Assembly: GCA_039519185.1 (NCBI GenBank)
Contig: CM076849.1
Location: 67,388,784 to 67,452,783 of the forward strand
From: Astragalus membranaceus
Lineage: Eukaryota; Streptophyta; Magnoliopsida; Fabales; Fabaceae
Length of the DNA: 64,000 bases
Direction of reading: 5' to 3'
Position 1 is the stretch's first letter, and the number at the start of each line of letters is the position of its first letter. The position numbers were made by a program, and so were the translations under genes. Positions 1 through 11,610 of the stretch are shown piece by piece. The notes under the pieces were generated by a model, which worked only from the letters and a program-made list of their open reading frames with translations, did not search any database and was not told the DNA's origin.

Positions 1-3000
1 CCCATTTTGGAATGAAATTTCAAACGGTTTCTTTGAGTGAGGTTGTGAAAAGGTGATAGAGTTATGGTGACGGTTATATACGGAGGGTGGTATCTGAACG
101 GGATAGACGACGAACAAAATCTCCCCATGGTTGAGTGGAGTGAGAGGTGAAGGAAATGTCCCCTAGTACACATCTTTGATTCTTTTTAAGAAAAACTCAA
201 ATGCAATGAAAGTTTTGACTTTTAGTATGGAAGAAGCCTCACTTGGTGATCACTAAACCTTGTTTTAATGCAACTTGAATGCGTTTGAAGTGCAAGTCTT
301 CCTTTTTCCGTCAGCTTTCTTTTTTTCGACTGTTTATTTTTGTTCCCTCATCTCTTTTTCCTAAGGGTTTGTTTTTCCTTGATCAGCTTTCTCTTTTCTG
401 ATCGTTTGTTTTTTTTTTTTTTTGAGCAAACACATTGTAGACAGATAAACTTAGTGGTCCTAAGATTTAAAATTTGAGAAAACAACAGCCTTTGGTCATT
501 GATCGGAATGGACTTTTCGGGATTGTGGTGTTTTGTGGAGGAGGGATGATGGGGCTTAATGAAGAGCTTGGGGGCTAATGGTAGGATGATTTTCATTCGG
601 CGTTGGCTGACGATCGATGATTTATGATGGTTAATTGGCTTGATGAGGTGTTTGGAAATTTTATTCTTGGCTAAGGGTTCGTGGAGGGCGGGTTACCGAG
701 GTCAAAGGGAAGTGTTTGCAGTTTATGGAAGGAGGGGTGTATGGGAATGATGAAGTGTTTGAAGGTTATTGAGACAAGGATCTCTTGTGTTTTGTGGTAA
801 CATGTACCAGCTCACCACTTACATTTCTTTTGTATTTTCTTTTGTTTTGGGATTTTCATTTTTGAATCCCTTTTTTGATTTTCTCTCTCTTTTTGTTTTA
901 TGATTCTTTTCCTTCTTTGACTCGGGTGAGCTGATAGAAAGTGATGCACTTTTTTTGGATATTTGAGGTGATCCTTGTCTAGGGTGATTTTTGGATTTTG
1001 GTTTTTCTTGGGTTAAGGTGGGTAGGAAAGGGAACTTCTGGATGGCCAAACTTCATTTCAAATTCTGATTACTTATTTTTCATAAAACTTGACAACAATT
1101 TATCTAGCTATATGTGTTTGCTATTTTCTTTGCATTTTTTTTATGCCCTAATTTTTGCCTGGACCGCTCTTTGCGAGTTTTCAATCCACCGGGCGCTCCT
1201 TTTTGCCTAGGCTGCCCTTTGCGGGTTTTCAACCTAGCGAGCTTGTTCTTCTCATTTGTCTCTTCTTTTCTCTTTTTTTGGAAAGACTTGCACTAAAGGA
1301 ATATAATGCCGATAAAGAAAGTTAGTGATCACAGAATTGCCCCAGCATGGAGGACTTAGAGTGTTAGTGAGAATGAACCAAAAAGTCAAGTATGCACTGA
1401 TGGGAGAGAATATGCGCCTTATGGATGGACGGGGCGGGGTTAGACTGGGATGATGATGATGACAAGGAAGGAAACTGACTGACTCAAACAAGAGAAACTG
1501 CACGTGTCATGCACGTTCACTATAGGAATGCTTCACAGAGAGTCAACATTAGTTAGAACGATGAATTGATGAGCTGCTTCAGTTTTTTTTTGTCATGGAA
1601 TGGATGGGATGCAGTGCTTTTGAAAGACATGCAAATGAGCTATTGATTTGCAAAACTGAGTGCCTTGGAACACTTTGAGTTCGCAACCAAGTAAGGATAA
1701 ACTTTTTCAAAAAAAGGATGATTGTTTTGCAAGGACGTCTCGCTTCTCATCACAACTTTTATTTTATGCAATGAATGAATGAACAAATTATGATATGCAA
1801 GTATGATGCAAATGCGTGGAGAACGACTACTCGAAAAGTGTGGCTTATTCTAAATTATTTTGTTGCAAGACAAAATATGGAATACCAATGCGAATGATGC
1901 AAGAATGATGCCCCCCATTTTTTCCAAATGATTTTTGATTTGATTTTTTTTATTTTTTAGAGGCGAGACAGGATGCGAAATGCCAATGCCCCTTTTTTGA
2001 ATGATGAGAGATGCAAGACTGGTGATATGAGGCAACTGATTGTCGTTACCCTGAGTAACTTGCCTGAAACATTGAGTGGATCCTGACTCAATACTTCACA
2101 CAATGTACTGAAACGTTTTGACAATTAGTTGACTCAATTTAATTTCCTACTCGAAATTAAAATACGTGCGACTGGGTCAAAGTGCTCTGACATCGTAAAG
2201 TAACATCTCAAATTTGTAGTCGACAAACAAATTTGAGACATTACCCTTCGTCGTTCAAAGGTGCACTTCTATCCATTAAGCCATCACATGAGAAATTTTT
2301 CTTTGTTTCGAAAGGATGCATGCAGGGAGAAATGATGTATTCGAACAAAGTGATGAGGTCAATGAAATGATGCATGAGCGCCACATTGACGCGATGTCCG
2401 CATTATTTGATGATAGTTTTTGCATAATCAAGGATGAATGAAATGCGATATGGATGATAGATGCTTCTGGTTTTCATTTTTCTTATGCAATGAAATGAAA
2501 TGCATGATGCTTGCAATTACTTTCCTAATGCATGGGAGATATTGAATGAAGATGCATGCGAGATGAGACGTTAATGCTTATTTTTGATTTGCGACACAGA
2601 AAAGTATTAATGCGATGATGTGATATGGACGGACGACGGAATGAGTGGGTGAACGAATGTGCATTTTGAATGAGGATAACGTAAATTGCATCACTTGATG
2701 ATTTTTCATGATTATGAGCGAATGAAATACCATAGGGATGATAATTGTTTTTTTTTTTTTCAGAATTTTGTTTTATGTAATGCATGATGCCATGATGCGA
2801 AGTGCGGATGATGATTGCTTTTCGTTTTATTTTTAAACTATGAAATGGAGTGCCTGATACTAACAATTATTTTTAGTGCGTGGAAAGATATGATTCTTAT
2901 GAAAATGCATGCGAAATGAGATGTTTATTTGATTATTTTTTGTAATGCAAAGAAAAAAATGCATGTAGTATGTTTTCTAAAAAACTCGTGGAAAATAATA

Positions 3001-4425
3001 ATTTTTGATTTTTCTTGATTTTTGGTTTTTTTTTTGATAAAAGACGGTATGCACTAATACTTGTTTGAATGCAAGTGCAATGCAATATGTATGATTTCAT
3101 GTTTGTCTTGGTGCCGGGAATCACGGTGTACTATGTCTTGCCATAGGTTTAACGGTGGATTTTGATTATTTTTTTCTTTGAAACACAACAAGGTTAGAAT
3201 CAATAAGCGAAACAAAGCACATTCCATGCATTCAAACTTAAACAAACTCACACCTCGGAGTATACGCTGTTTCACTTTTGATTCCACATCGTGCCTATGA
3301 CAAGATTCTTTGTCACTTTGGGATTCTCGGTAAACAAACTTTGATGGAATGCAAGGATGCATGCATGAACTGTAAAAGCTTCTGTTGGATGCAATGCGAG
3401 GATGCATGCAAAATGATGATGATGTTTTATGCATATGCAGATTAGGGCAAAACCCTTATTGGCATTAGTTCAAGTTTTTTTGTTTTTTTTTGAAAAATGC
3501 GAGCCGTACGTGGTTTCATATGGACCAAGTAAGAGAAAGGCTACAACGGCAGCTCGTTCTCTCCTTTTTTTGAAAAGAGTGGGCCATATGTCACTTCGTA
3601 CGGACCAGCAAAAGAAAGGCTACAACGGCAGCTCTTTCTCTAGTTTTTATTTGAAAAACCTCCTACTCTTTTTTGAAAACATGTCTATATTACCATGCAA
3701 CACACAATTTGGTATGCCCCTTGTGTCCTACGAAGGTGGGGACCTAAGTTCTAGGACAACTCAAATGTTCCTCCCGTGCGGGTTCTGGTCACTTCCTCAC
3801 CAGGTTATCAGAGCTAATTCTCTTTCACAATAGCACCCACAACGATGGAACGCCATCTGGTGTGAGGCATCATGAAAGAGCATACTCTGGCTGAAACTTT
3901 CGTGAGAGTCGGAAGGACAACGGTCCAATTGCCAGTCACTACTCATTTCCACTCTCCTAGGTTTTGTCAGACCTTGGGTTTTAGGCCCCTCTCAAAGCAT
4001 AGTAAGCATAAGGTGTGAGTGTGTGCAGCAAGGGCATACCGCCTAAAACTACCCACATATACCCCACCTGCAAAGGAAAACCCAGAACAGTCCAAATAAT
4101 AGCAGGTAATAACATGTCGTCTACCCTAAGGTTCAATATCACAATACTAATAATCCAACCTAGGTTTCAGCAACAGTCATATGCACTGCTTACCTCAAGA
4201 AAGGGAGCGGAGAAGAAGGGATCATAATAGAATGGGAGGAAATGCATGTTTTTACCTTAAGAAAGGGAGCAGAGAATAGGGGACATGGGAATTGAGGAAT
4301 GCATGAACATGGCATTGTGAACAAATAGAAAAGAAGTAAAACAAAGCTTTCAACTCAATTAATTTTAATACCACACATCAAAGTTAACTAGGCTTGACCC
4401 TCGTCTTTTTTTTTAAAAGAAAGTG
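1..4425 (-). other. Non-coding internal region of element A
   Basis: This 4.4 kb stretch has no credible coding frame. It is rich in T runs and in GATGCATGC/AATGATGCAATG-type words (minus strand GCATTGCATCAT), the same vocabulary as 46560-51500 in element C. The part at 3429-4425 is the leader after the primer site and matches the leader of B (8395-9430), including the ancestral CACAAGGGC and GCATCATGAAAGAGCA segments. Where B begins its gag, A continues with non-coding repeats, so the gag start is missing rather than merely mutated. Confidence 0.65.
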
Positions 4426-4443
4426 TCCCCAGCGGAGTCGCCA
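4426..4443 (-). other. Primer binding site of element A
   Basis: The minus strand reads TGGCGACTCCGCTGGGGA, two bases inside the LTR end. The TGG start pairs with a tRNA CCA tail. The rest is close to the 3' end of plant tRNA-Arg as I recall it, and tRNA-Arg is the primer reported for Ogre elements. The exact isoacceptor was not checked. Confidence 0.75.
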
Positions 4444-4766
4444 GCTGTTGCACCCGAAAAATCCGGTTTGGGACTTTTCGTTTGACAACGTGGAAAAAGT
4501 TCGGAGCCGCCACCAATATTTTAATTTTAAGACCAAAACATTGAAAAAAGGTCTTTTAGACAAGGCGGATGGTCTTTCGAAAACTAGAGATATGGGTTCG
4601 GGGGTCGGTTAGGCATGGGGAAGGTATTAGCACCCCGTACCTCCTTTCTACCGAAAGGGAACCTTTAATTAAATGTGTGGTTTGAAGTGTTGATTTGAAG
4701 ATGCTTTTATTTTGCCTCTTTATTGAAAAGGGAGTGGGAAGACTTAATGAAAATTTTTATTTTTGG

Positions 4767-4838
4767 CGCTTGACGAGAGTTAGCCTCTCGCTCCTACGTA
4801 TCTCCTGGTGCGATGGAGAATTCAAAGCTACGTAGTTC
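4767..4838 (-). repeat. CTACGTA two-hairpin module, copy in A LTR
   Basis: On the minus strand, CTACGTA pairs with TACGTAG around an inner TCTCC/GGAGA stem. A second hairpin CGAGAG/CTCTCG follows (six pairs, loop GCTAA), then GTCAAGC. This is one of eight copies of the module in the window; the second stem here is the longest of the set. Confidence 0.7.
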
Positions 4839-4894
4839 TTGTTGTGTGTAGAAAATGGTTTTTGTTTTTTATTCTTTTTGGAGTTTTTCGCAAA

Positions 4895-5185
4895 GGGGTT
4901 GAGCGTGCGCAGTGACCAAACAACAATGGTTTAGAGTGGTCGCACTACTAACTCTTGTGAAAATGAATTATCATTAACGACCAAACGGCAACGGCGCGAG
5001 TGATGATTAATGATAATCGGTTTTTATTTTGAGCATTGAAAAGGTTTTTCGCAATTTGAGGGAGAGCGTTTGTGTGGACCAAACAACAACGGTTTAGAGT
5101 GGCCATACTACTAGCTCCCACGGGAATGAAATCATCACCCACAATCAAACGGCAACGGCGCGAGTGATCATTAGTGATGATTAGT
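4895..5185 (-). repeat. Hairpin array in A LTR
   Basis: At least four imperfect palindromes in a row, each with an apex related to AAC, a 4-nt loop, GTT. The clearest has arms 4967-4977 and 5007-5017, eleven perfect pairs (ATTATCATTAA with TTAATGATAAT). The next has arms reading AATCATCAC and GTGATGATT on the minus strand. The A units are more divergent than those of B and C but occupy the same place, a few hundred bases from the primer-site end of the LTR. Confidence 0.6.
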
Positions 5186-5464
5186 TTTGATTTCGACGTT
5201 TGAAAAGATTTGTTTTTTAAAAGTGTCTTCGTGGGTTTTAATTGGAGAGAAGGTCGTGATGAAAGGAATTTGCAATTGGATTGTTTTTCGTTCGGGGAAA
5301 CATTTATCCATCGTTGGGAAAAAGGTTTGCGAAGAGAAAAGGAAAAAAATAAATAAGTTTATTTAGGGGAAAAGAAATAAAATTTAAAAAGAAAGACCGG
5401 GGGTGAAATAGTAAAATGGGGGGTGCAAATAAAAGGAGGGCTGTGTTATTAAAATGGGAGTGCA

Positions 5465-5740
5465 AATAGTGAGCCCAGCTCGTTTTTGGTGAGCTGGGCT
5501 GCGTTTCAAAAAAAAAGAGTCGTGGGCTTCTGAGAGGGTGTTTACGCAGCAAACAGAGGGGTGTGGTTAGTAATCGTAAAAAAAAAGGCTAGTATAAAAG
5601 CTTAAACCAAAAACAAAACCCTAATTTTCTACCCTAATCCCCCTTTTTTCCCTCACGGTGCCGCTTCCAACTTCTTCCCTCACCCTACCCTTCGCCTCCT
5701 CCCCTCTCTCCACCGTTTCATCCTCCCTCTCCACCATGGC
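5465..5740 (+). promoter_or_regulatory. Plus-strand promoter-like stretch inside the minus-strand A LTR
   Basis: Opposite to the element's own direction there is a 10-bp perfect hairpin (AGCCCAGCTC, 9-nt loop, GAGCTGGGCT, about 5471-5500). It is followed by a TATA-like TATAAAAG near 5593, an AAACCCTAA leader near 5615, a long pyrimidine-rich tract, and an ACCATGGCTTC start context at 5736. That is the layout of a plant pol II promoter and leader. An open frame of 152 codons runs to 6194, but its composition (CGGTGG repeats) matches no family I know. It may be antisense promoter activity, a captured promoter, or part of another plus-strand LTR inserted here. Confidence 0.35.
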
Positions 5741-7628
5741 TTCGATCTCTCACTCTCCTAGCCGTGCACACCGCCTCCCTCTCCCCTTGCATCGTCGATC
5801 TCCGCCTCCCTCTCTCTCCAAACCCATTTTTCTCTCTTCCCCACAGCGCGTTTCAACCCCTCTCTCTCTCCTATACCGATGGCGAACGAAAACGAAGGGG
5901 ATGGAGACGGTGGTGCGAATGACCACCGCGGAGGTATGTTGGTTTGCGACGGTGATGACTAGGTGCGGCTTGGTTCAGTTGCTAATCGTTTGGGTGTGTG
6001 GTCGGTTTGTGGTGGAGACGGTGTTGACGGCGGCGATTTTCGGCGAAGGGGAGTTTGATGGACAGTGGTGTTACGCCGGTGATGGCAGCAGCACGGTGGT
6101 CGTTGGGTGGAGCGACGGTGATGTTGATTCTGTGGTGGCGTTTGGTGGTGAGGAGAGAGGAGGAGGGGACGGTTTGGTGGTGGACAGTGGCTAGGGACGA
6201 CGGTGGCTGGGCAAGGACGACCACCGTACGCGGTGGCCGGAGGTACGTCGCTCTTCCTCTGTTATCTCTCATCCTTTCTCGTACTTCATTCCTATTTTTG
6301 TTTTTGTTATGCTGGTTTCTGGGTTGCTTGTTATTCTGTTTCTGTAGAATAGCCAAGGTTGTGCTTCAAGAATTTTTGTTGCTTTTTTTTGTTTCTGAAA
6401 GTGTTATTCTGTTTTGTTTCTGTTTCTAAAAATGAACAGCAAAGGTTATGCTTCTAAAATTCATTGCCATGGATTCAAAAAAACTGTGTATTTCTATTTC
6501 CCATATCTCCAACTACAACACTTCTAAATTGTAGTGACTATAACAGTAACAACAAATGGCTAATATAAATAAAACAGAACATTGTAGTAACAACAAATGA
6601 TAACATTTATATAACAGTAACAATATTCAAATAATAGAACCTGAAAAACATGACCAGTGAGAATAGGGAACAACCTCAGCCTTTGTCTCTTTTTTTTGGA
6701 CTGCTTCTCTTATGCTGAAACCTGATTTTTCTTTTTTGCTCAAGTGTATTAGAACTCTGATGAATTCTGATTTTTATGATATCTCAGTTTTTACTTTTCT
6801 GTTGCTGTGTGTTTTTGTTTCTCTGTATACTGCTGTCTGTGTTTGTTTTTGCTGTCTGCGTGTATGTGCCCACCCTTTGATTCTTTTTTTGCTTTTATAG
6901 AGGCATCCAACATATTGAGACAAAAATGGCTGTTGTGCTTTTCAGGAAAAATCAGGGGAGTGGAGCAGAGGCAGCAAGGGAGCAACAGGGGCAGCAACCT
7001 GCTTTTGCCCAAAGAGTGAAAAGCCAAGGAACAAGGAGAAGGGAGCTTGAAACCCATTCTCAAAATGTAATTTTCTGTTACAACCAGCAGGCTGCGCCCT
7101 GCTTTGCATCTTTTGTACTGTTCTTTTTAATTAATTTTTTTGTAAAAAGAGTTGACCTCTTTTTTTTGTACTATTCTGTGTTTTTTTAATTTTTTTGTTT
7201 ATATGTGTGACACAAGGACAGCTAGTAATAATAAAAAAAACTGATTTCATTTTATTACTATTATTTATTATTATTATTATTTTTTTTTTATGATAATAAA
7301 AGCGGTAAAAACAACGCGTACCGACACGATGACTCGAAACGAAACGCGCGTTCACCTTAAGACTAGGAATGCGTACGCGATCAGAATACGCACGCGCGTA
7401 AAACGGTAAGACTAAAAGCGCACCGACGCATTTGCTCACACGACTCGAAACCGACACGCGCTTGCGTTTATTATTTTTTATTATTTTTTGGACTCCTTTT
7501 TTGAAAACAACGAGCGCCAAACAATACCGTTGCACGAGAGTGCCAAATACACCCGCATTTAGAACAATATGCGAAGCGATAAAATTTTTGGGATTTTTCG
7601 ATTAGTCGGACAAAATTGGGGTATGACA

Positions 7629-8394
7629 CCTCACAATTCAAGGCATAAGCCAACAGATCTGTAGCTGGATTCTTGTGAGCGATGACGTGGTTAAGGAGCC
7701 AAGCATGTAGTACATGAAGGGAGCAGGCAATCTTCTTTTTCCCCAACACTCGATGATGCGTAAAGGAGTAGTAAGTGTCTGCGAGTACGGCTGGTACTGG
7801 GTTGATTGGATTATCCTTGCTTATGAAGGCTAAGAACACCCCAATGGCAACCTCATCAATGAACCTTTCAACTTGTGGGAAGAGGACGATCCCAAAAATA
7901 GTTAGGGCTAACAGCTGTTTGAAAGGACCCCACTTCTGATTCTGGGCATAAAACTTTAACAAACCTTCGAAATAACTTAGCGGGAAACCCTTGATACTGT
8001 TCTTCTTTTCCTTATAAAGCTCTAATTCCTTCACACTGACTTGCAACAACAAAGAGAGTCTCTGATCTGAATATTGATTCCCCTGGCACTGATAAGGCGT
8101 CACCTCTGACTTAAAGAAACCTAGAATTTGCTCATACTCTTCTAAAGTTGGTGAGAGCTGGAAATCCTTGAAGATGAAACAGCGGATATCCGGATCATAG
8201 AACTGACTGAGGGCTTTCAAAACATTTTCTTGGAGATTCAACTGCAGCAACCGAAGAATATTCCCATAAGCCTTTTCAAATAACCCACACTCATCCGGTC
8301 CCATTAGAGAGGCGCACTCTATCAAACTGGCCACATCTGCTTTCTTTACTACTGGAAATCTCGAATTTAGCGTACCCTCGCTTCTTGATCTCAT
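7629..8394 (-). pseudogene. Ogre-type ORF1/gag N-terminal part (DUF7745-like), truncated by insertion
   Basis: The first ATG is at 8394; the open frame also runs a few codons upstream without an ATG. About 255 codons remain before the LTR of element A interrupts the frame, after residues LNCE. The protein has the look of the N-terminal domain found in plant Ogre/Tat gag and in plant mobile-domain-like proteins (DUF7745): a FEKAYGNILRLL helix, the phrase YDPDIRCFIFKDFQLSPTLE, the phrase LTIFGIVLFPQ and the phrase ADTYYSFTHHR. The role by family is the structural protein of the virus-like particle. There are no internal stops before the insertion, so B was probably coding when A landed in it. 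The family assignment is from memory of the motif pattern. Confidence 0.75.
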
Positions 8395-9430
8395 GTTGTC
8401 TTTGTTTTTCACGCCTACGACAAGACCCCAAATTACTCCACGATTACCGGCAAAAAAATTAGATGCATGAGGAATGCTGCATGAATTTTTTCAGAATTTT
8501 GCTTATGTAATGCATGATGTTATGATGCAAAGTGCGGATGATGAGGATGCTTGTTATAAAGACAGATATTTACAGGTGGGGGTTTTGAAAGTTTAGGGCA
8601 GCATACCCTATATGCCACCTCATATAGGTATTTATGAAAGAGAAGGAAAAACATATTCTTTTTGATTTTGTTGTTTTTTTTTCGAAAAAAATCGTTGGCG
8701 GAAAAGAACTAAACTAGATGTAATAATGCAACACACAATTTTGGAAAAGCCCTTGTGACCTAAAAAGAGGTGAGACCTATGATCTAGGGCAATTTAAAGG
8801 GTAATCCTCCCATGTAGCTCTATTTACTCCCTCACAAGGCCACCAGAGCTACAGTCCCTTTCACAAAATTCCCCACAAATGCAGCAGACTGCTAGGTGTG
8901 AGGCATCATGAAAGAGCACAACTCTGGTTGAAACTTTCGCAAGTAGCCAAACGGACAAAGGTCCTGATGGGCCTCACTACTCGAATCCACTCTCCTAAGT
9001 TTTTGCAGACCTGGGTTATGGTCCCACTCAAAACACATAGTCACAGGGTATAAGTGTAGTGTGTGTCAAGGGCATTTTCCCTAGCACTACCCCCACCTGA
9101 AATAAAAAACCAGAGCAGTCCAGACAAAAGCAAGCAATAACAAGTCATCTACCCTAGGGTTCCATACGTAGAATATCCATAAACAAGGATATTGCTTACC
9201 TTATGAAGAGGAGCCAAGAAGAGGGGATCATGGGGATTGGAAGAATGCATGGGCATACATGATAAAAGAAAGGGAATAAGAGATGAGACGGGGAACAACA
9301 TAGAAGAACACAAATGCATACGCCTACAATCAATGATAAGAAAGAAAGGCAAACAAGGTTTTAATCAGATCAACAATACATTAAACCACACATTTAAATT
9401 AGTTAGGCTTGACCCTCGTCTTTTAAAAAG
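8395..9430 (-). other. Leader (5' untranslated region) of element B
   Basis: About 1 kb between primer site and gag ATG, with no coding frame of note. It is homologous to the leaders at 3429-4425 (A) and 45663-46680 (C); shared landmarks are the CCTAGGGT stretch, the CATCATGAAAGAGCA segment and the CACAAGGGC segment. A long leader before ORF1 is normal for Ogre-type elements. Confidence 0.65.
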
Positions 9431-9448
9431 TCCCCAGCCGAGTCTCCA
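9431..9448 (-). other. Primer binding site of element B
   Basis: The minus strand reads TGGAGACTCGGCTGGGGA, two bases from the LTR end. It differs from the A copy at three positions (C to A at position 4, and two in the middle), consistent with tRNA-Arg-type priming and later decay. Confidence 0.7.
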
Positions 9449-9814
9449 GCTGTTGCACCCCGAAAAATCCCCGGTTTGGGTTTCTCAATGTACAACGTGG
9501 AAAAATTTGGAGCCGCCACCAATATTTTAATTTTAAGACCAAAACATTGAAAAAAGGTCTTTTGGACAAGGCGGATGGTCTTTTGAAAACTAGAGATATA
9601 GGTTCGGGGGTCGATTACGTGCGAGGAAGGTGTTAGCACCGCGTACATCCTTTCTACCGAAAGGGAACCTCTAATTTAAATGTGTGGTTTTAACGTTTGA
9701 TTTGAAAAATACCTAGATTTGCCTATTTATTTCTTGCCTGAAGATGAATGGGAAAACTTAATGAAAATTTTATTTTTGGTGAGAAAGGGGAAAAAAAGGG
9801 TTTTTAGAAAAAGT

Positions 9815-9884
9815 GCTTGACGGGACATGGCCCGCTCCTACGTATCTCCCGGTGCGATGGAGAATTCAAAGCTACGTAGTTCTT
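9815..9884 (-). repeat. CTACGTA two-hairpin module, copy 1 in B LTR
   Basis: Minus strand: CTACGTA with TACGTAG, inner TCTCC/GGAGA, then CGGG/CCCG hairpin (loop CCATGT) and GTCAAGC. It sits about 370 bases from the primer-site end of the LTR, the same place as the A copy and the second C copy. Confidence 0.72.
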
Positions 9885-9950
9885 GGTTCTTTTTGAAAAG
9901 TTTTTGTTTTTTATCCTTTTTTAGCGAGTTTTTGAAATAGGACGAGCATT

Positions 9951-10216
9951 AGCAAATGATTAAACTAGCAGAGGCTATGATGAATCACTGCTAAATACTC
10001 AAAAAGAGTTGTACCGCTAGTCAAACGAACAAAGGTTCTGATGGACTATTGATAACAACTTGTTTTTATTATCTTTTTGAAAGTGATTTTCGAAAAAGAT
10101 TGATTTGTACGATGATCAAACTAACAAAGGTTATGATGGATCATCGTTTATTATTCTTATGAGAAAAAGACATTGCCACTAATAGCTAAACGAACAAAGG
10201 TTCTGATGAGCTACTA
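9951..10216 (-). repeat. Hairpin array in B LTR (four units)
   Basis: Four palindromes at 9951-9992, 10016-10050, 10110-10146 and 10180-10216. On the minus strand the last three follow one plan: 5' stem, CATCA, NAAC, CTTT loop, GTTN, GTTT, 3' stem. The stems differ entirely: AATAGTC with GACTAGC, CGATGATC with GATCATCG (eight perfect pairs), TAGTAGCT with AGCTATTA (eight pairs, one G-U). The N pair is G-C, U-A and G-C in turn. The first unit has a CTCT loop and a bulged stem. Confidence 0.75.
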
Positions 10217-10296
10217 GCACAATGGGTTTGAAAATGGTTCTTGTTTATTTTATGAAAATGATTTGTTTATGGTTGCGAAATGGATTTTTATTCGTT

Positions 10297-10360
10297 GCGC
10301 TTGACGAGAACGTGACTCGCTCCTACGTATCCCAAAGGGGAATCAAAGCGACGTAGTTCT
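10297..10360 (-). repeat. CTACGTA two-hairpin module, copy 2 in B LTR
   Basis: Minus strand: CTACGT with ACGTAG (six pairs), inner TCCC/GGGA with CTTT loop, then CGAG/CTCG and GTCAAGC. The inner stem differs from copy 1 on both sides and stays paired. Confidence 0.7.
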
Positions 10361-11064
10361 AAGGAAATTGTTTTTGAAAGGGTTTGAAAGATTTTTGGAA
10401 AAAGGGTGAAGGCACCATCAATGATTGATTTACAAAAATTCAAGCACATTCGCTAATCACGAAATCATGCATATGTTGAACATTTAATCAAGACTAAATG
10501 TGCCAATATAATCAAAAGACCCACTTATCAGGAATGCAAGGTAAAGTTCTCAAAGCAAGTGTGTGTGTAGGAGGGAGTGTATTTACCCTAACGACTCTAT
10601 GCTACAACAGGTATGTAGACTTACGTCTTCATTAGGGGGTCATACACATGGATGGGTTGGCATATTGAATTGAGACATTTAAAATGCATAAAAAACAAGC
10701 AAGCAATTGATTATAGACATAGAATGATTTTAATTAAACTAAGGAACATATGAGCAACGATTTCTCAAAGAGGGGGCAATTTTGGCATGGATCACAATAA
10801 TTAAATATTAACAAAAGTAAAGACCGAAATACCTCTAATGAAGGCAGGTATTACAACTTTGAAGAACGCAACCCCGACTAACTCTTGCAGAAGATCAGCT
10901 CAGACGGACCAGCGGAACGAATAGAGCAAAAATAAAGCGTAGAAGAGTTTCTTTTTTCTAAAGAGGGACTTCGCAATAGGTGAGTTTCTGGAAGTGAGAT
11001 TTGCGAAAATTGTCTTCTCTGATCTCGTGAAAGAATCTGTGTCGAAGAGTGATTTGAGGCTGCC

Positions 11065-11072
11065 TATTTATA
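11065..11072 (-). promoter_or_regulatory. TATA box of B LTR
   Basis: The minus strand reads CTATAAATAGG, a plant TATA consensus, just downstream of the AATCGATT palindrome block and aligned with the TATA of element C (53148-53155). It places the hairpin arrays in the transcribed R/U5 part of the LTR. Confidence 0.65.
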
Positions 11073-11114
11073 GGCTTAGGAAAGCGTAGAAATTTGAAAA
11101 AATATTTATTGCAA

Positions 11115-11610
11115 AGATGAATCGATTGTTTGATGAAGTGTAACAAGTGTATAATCGATTCCTTGCCTTTGGAAAATCACATGAATCGATTCCCAGCTTT
11201 AGTTAAATGAGAGAGGAATCGATTCTTGGCTCTTTGGAAAACATGGGAATCGATTCTTTGCTCTTTGAAAACAAGTGGGAATCGATTTTCAGGACATCTA
11301 TCATAGGTGAAAATCGATTCTTCACTTAGTTGAAACAATTAGGAATCGATTTTCAGGACATCTATCATAGATGAAAATCGATTCTTCACTTAGTTGAAAC
11401 AATTAGGAATCGATTTTCAGGACATCTATCATAGATGAAAATCGATTCTTCACTTAGTTGAAACAATTAGGAATCGATTTTCAGGACATCTATCATAGAT
11501 GAAAATCGATTCTTCACTTAGTTGAAACAATTAGGAATCAATTCATGGCCCATGGGATGGCTTGAAAATCGATTTCATGGCCTTTAGAATATACTATAAA
11601 TCGATTCTTA
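11115..11610 (-). repeat. AATCGATT palindrome block with four 64-bp tandem units
   Basis: More than a dozen AATCGATT-type palindromes in the U3 of the B LTR. Within it, 11279-11534 holds four near-identical units with an exact 64-bp period (ATCGATTTTC at 11281, 11345, 11409, 11473). Each unit has two AATCGATT sites around a short CTATCATAG palindrome. Confidence 0.85.

Larger units (their letters stand above)
1..7628 (-). mobile_element. Ogre-like LTR retrotransposon A, 5' part (LTR plus leader), truncated by window edge
   Basis: Minus-strand Ty3/gypsy element. Its outer LTR end at 7628 has the TGTCATACCCC start shared with elements B and C. Its inner LTR end at 4446 is followed leftward by a primer binding site, so this is the 5' LTR and the internal region extends left out of the window. 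The LTR lies inside the gag of element B, with reading frame and sequence of B resuming at 7629; the candidate duplicated target is CCTCA at 7629-7633, but the partner copy is off the window. The internal part matches the reverse complement of the first half of element C (for example 1114-1260 against 48000-48130), so A belongs to the same non-coding family as C. Assignment to Ogre/Tat is by LTR size, primer site and shared motifs, not by pol. Confidence 0.8.
4446..7628 (-). repeat. 5' LTR of element A (3183 bp)
   Basis: Read on the minus strand, it opens with TGTCATACCCCAATTTTGTC and closes with GGGTGCAACA, two bases before the primer site. The inner 0.8 kb (4446-5280) is homologous to the LTRs of B and C and includes the hairpin arrays. 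The outer 2.3 kb is mostly unlike B and C. A minus-strand TATA-like stretch lies near 6892-6900, with CTATAAAAGC on that strand. LTR length is larger than B (2436) and C (2703 and 2797) because of the divergent middle. Confidence 0.82.

Noticed and set aside
5658..6194. 178-codon open frame with plausible Kozak ATG at 5736
   Set aside because: No recognisable domain, CGGTGG repeat composition and overlapping open frames on the other strand; kept only as part of a promoter-like observation.
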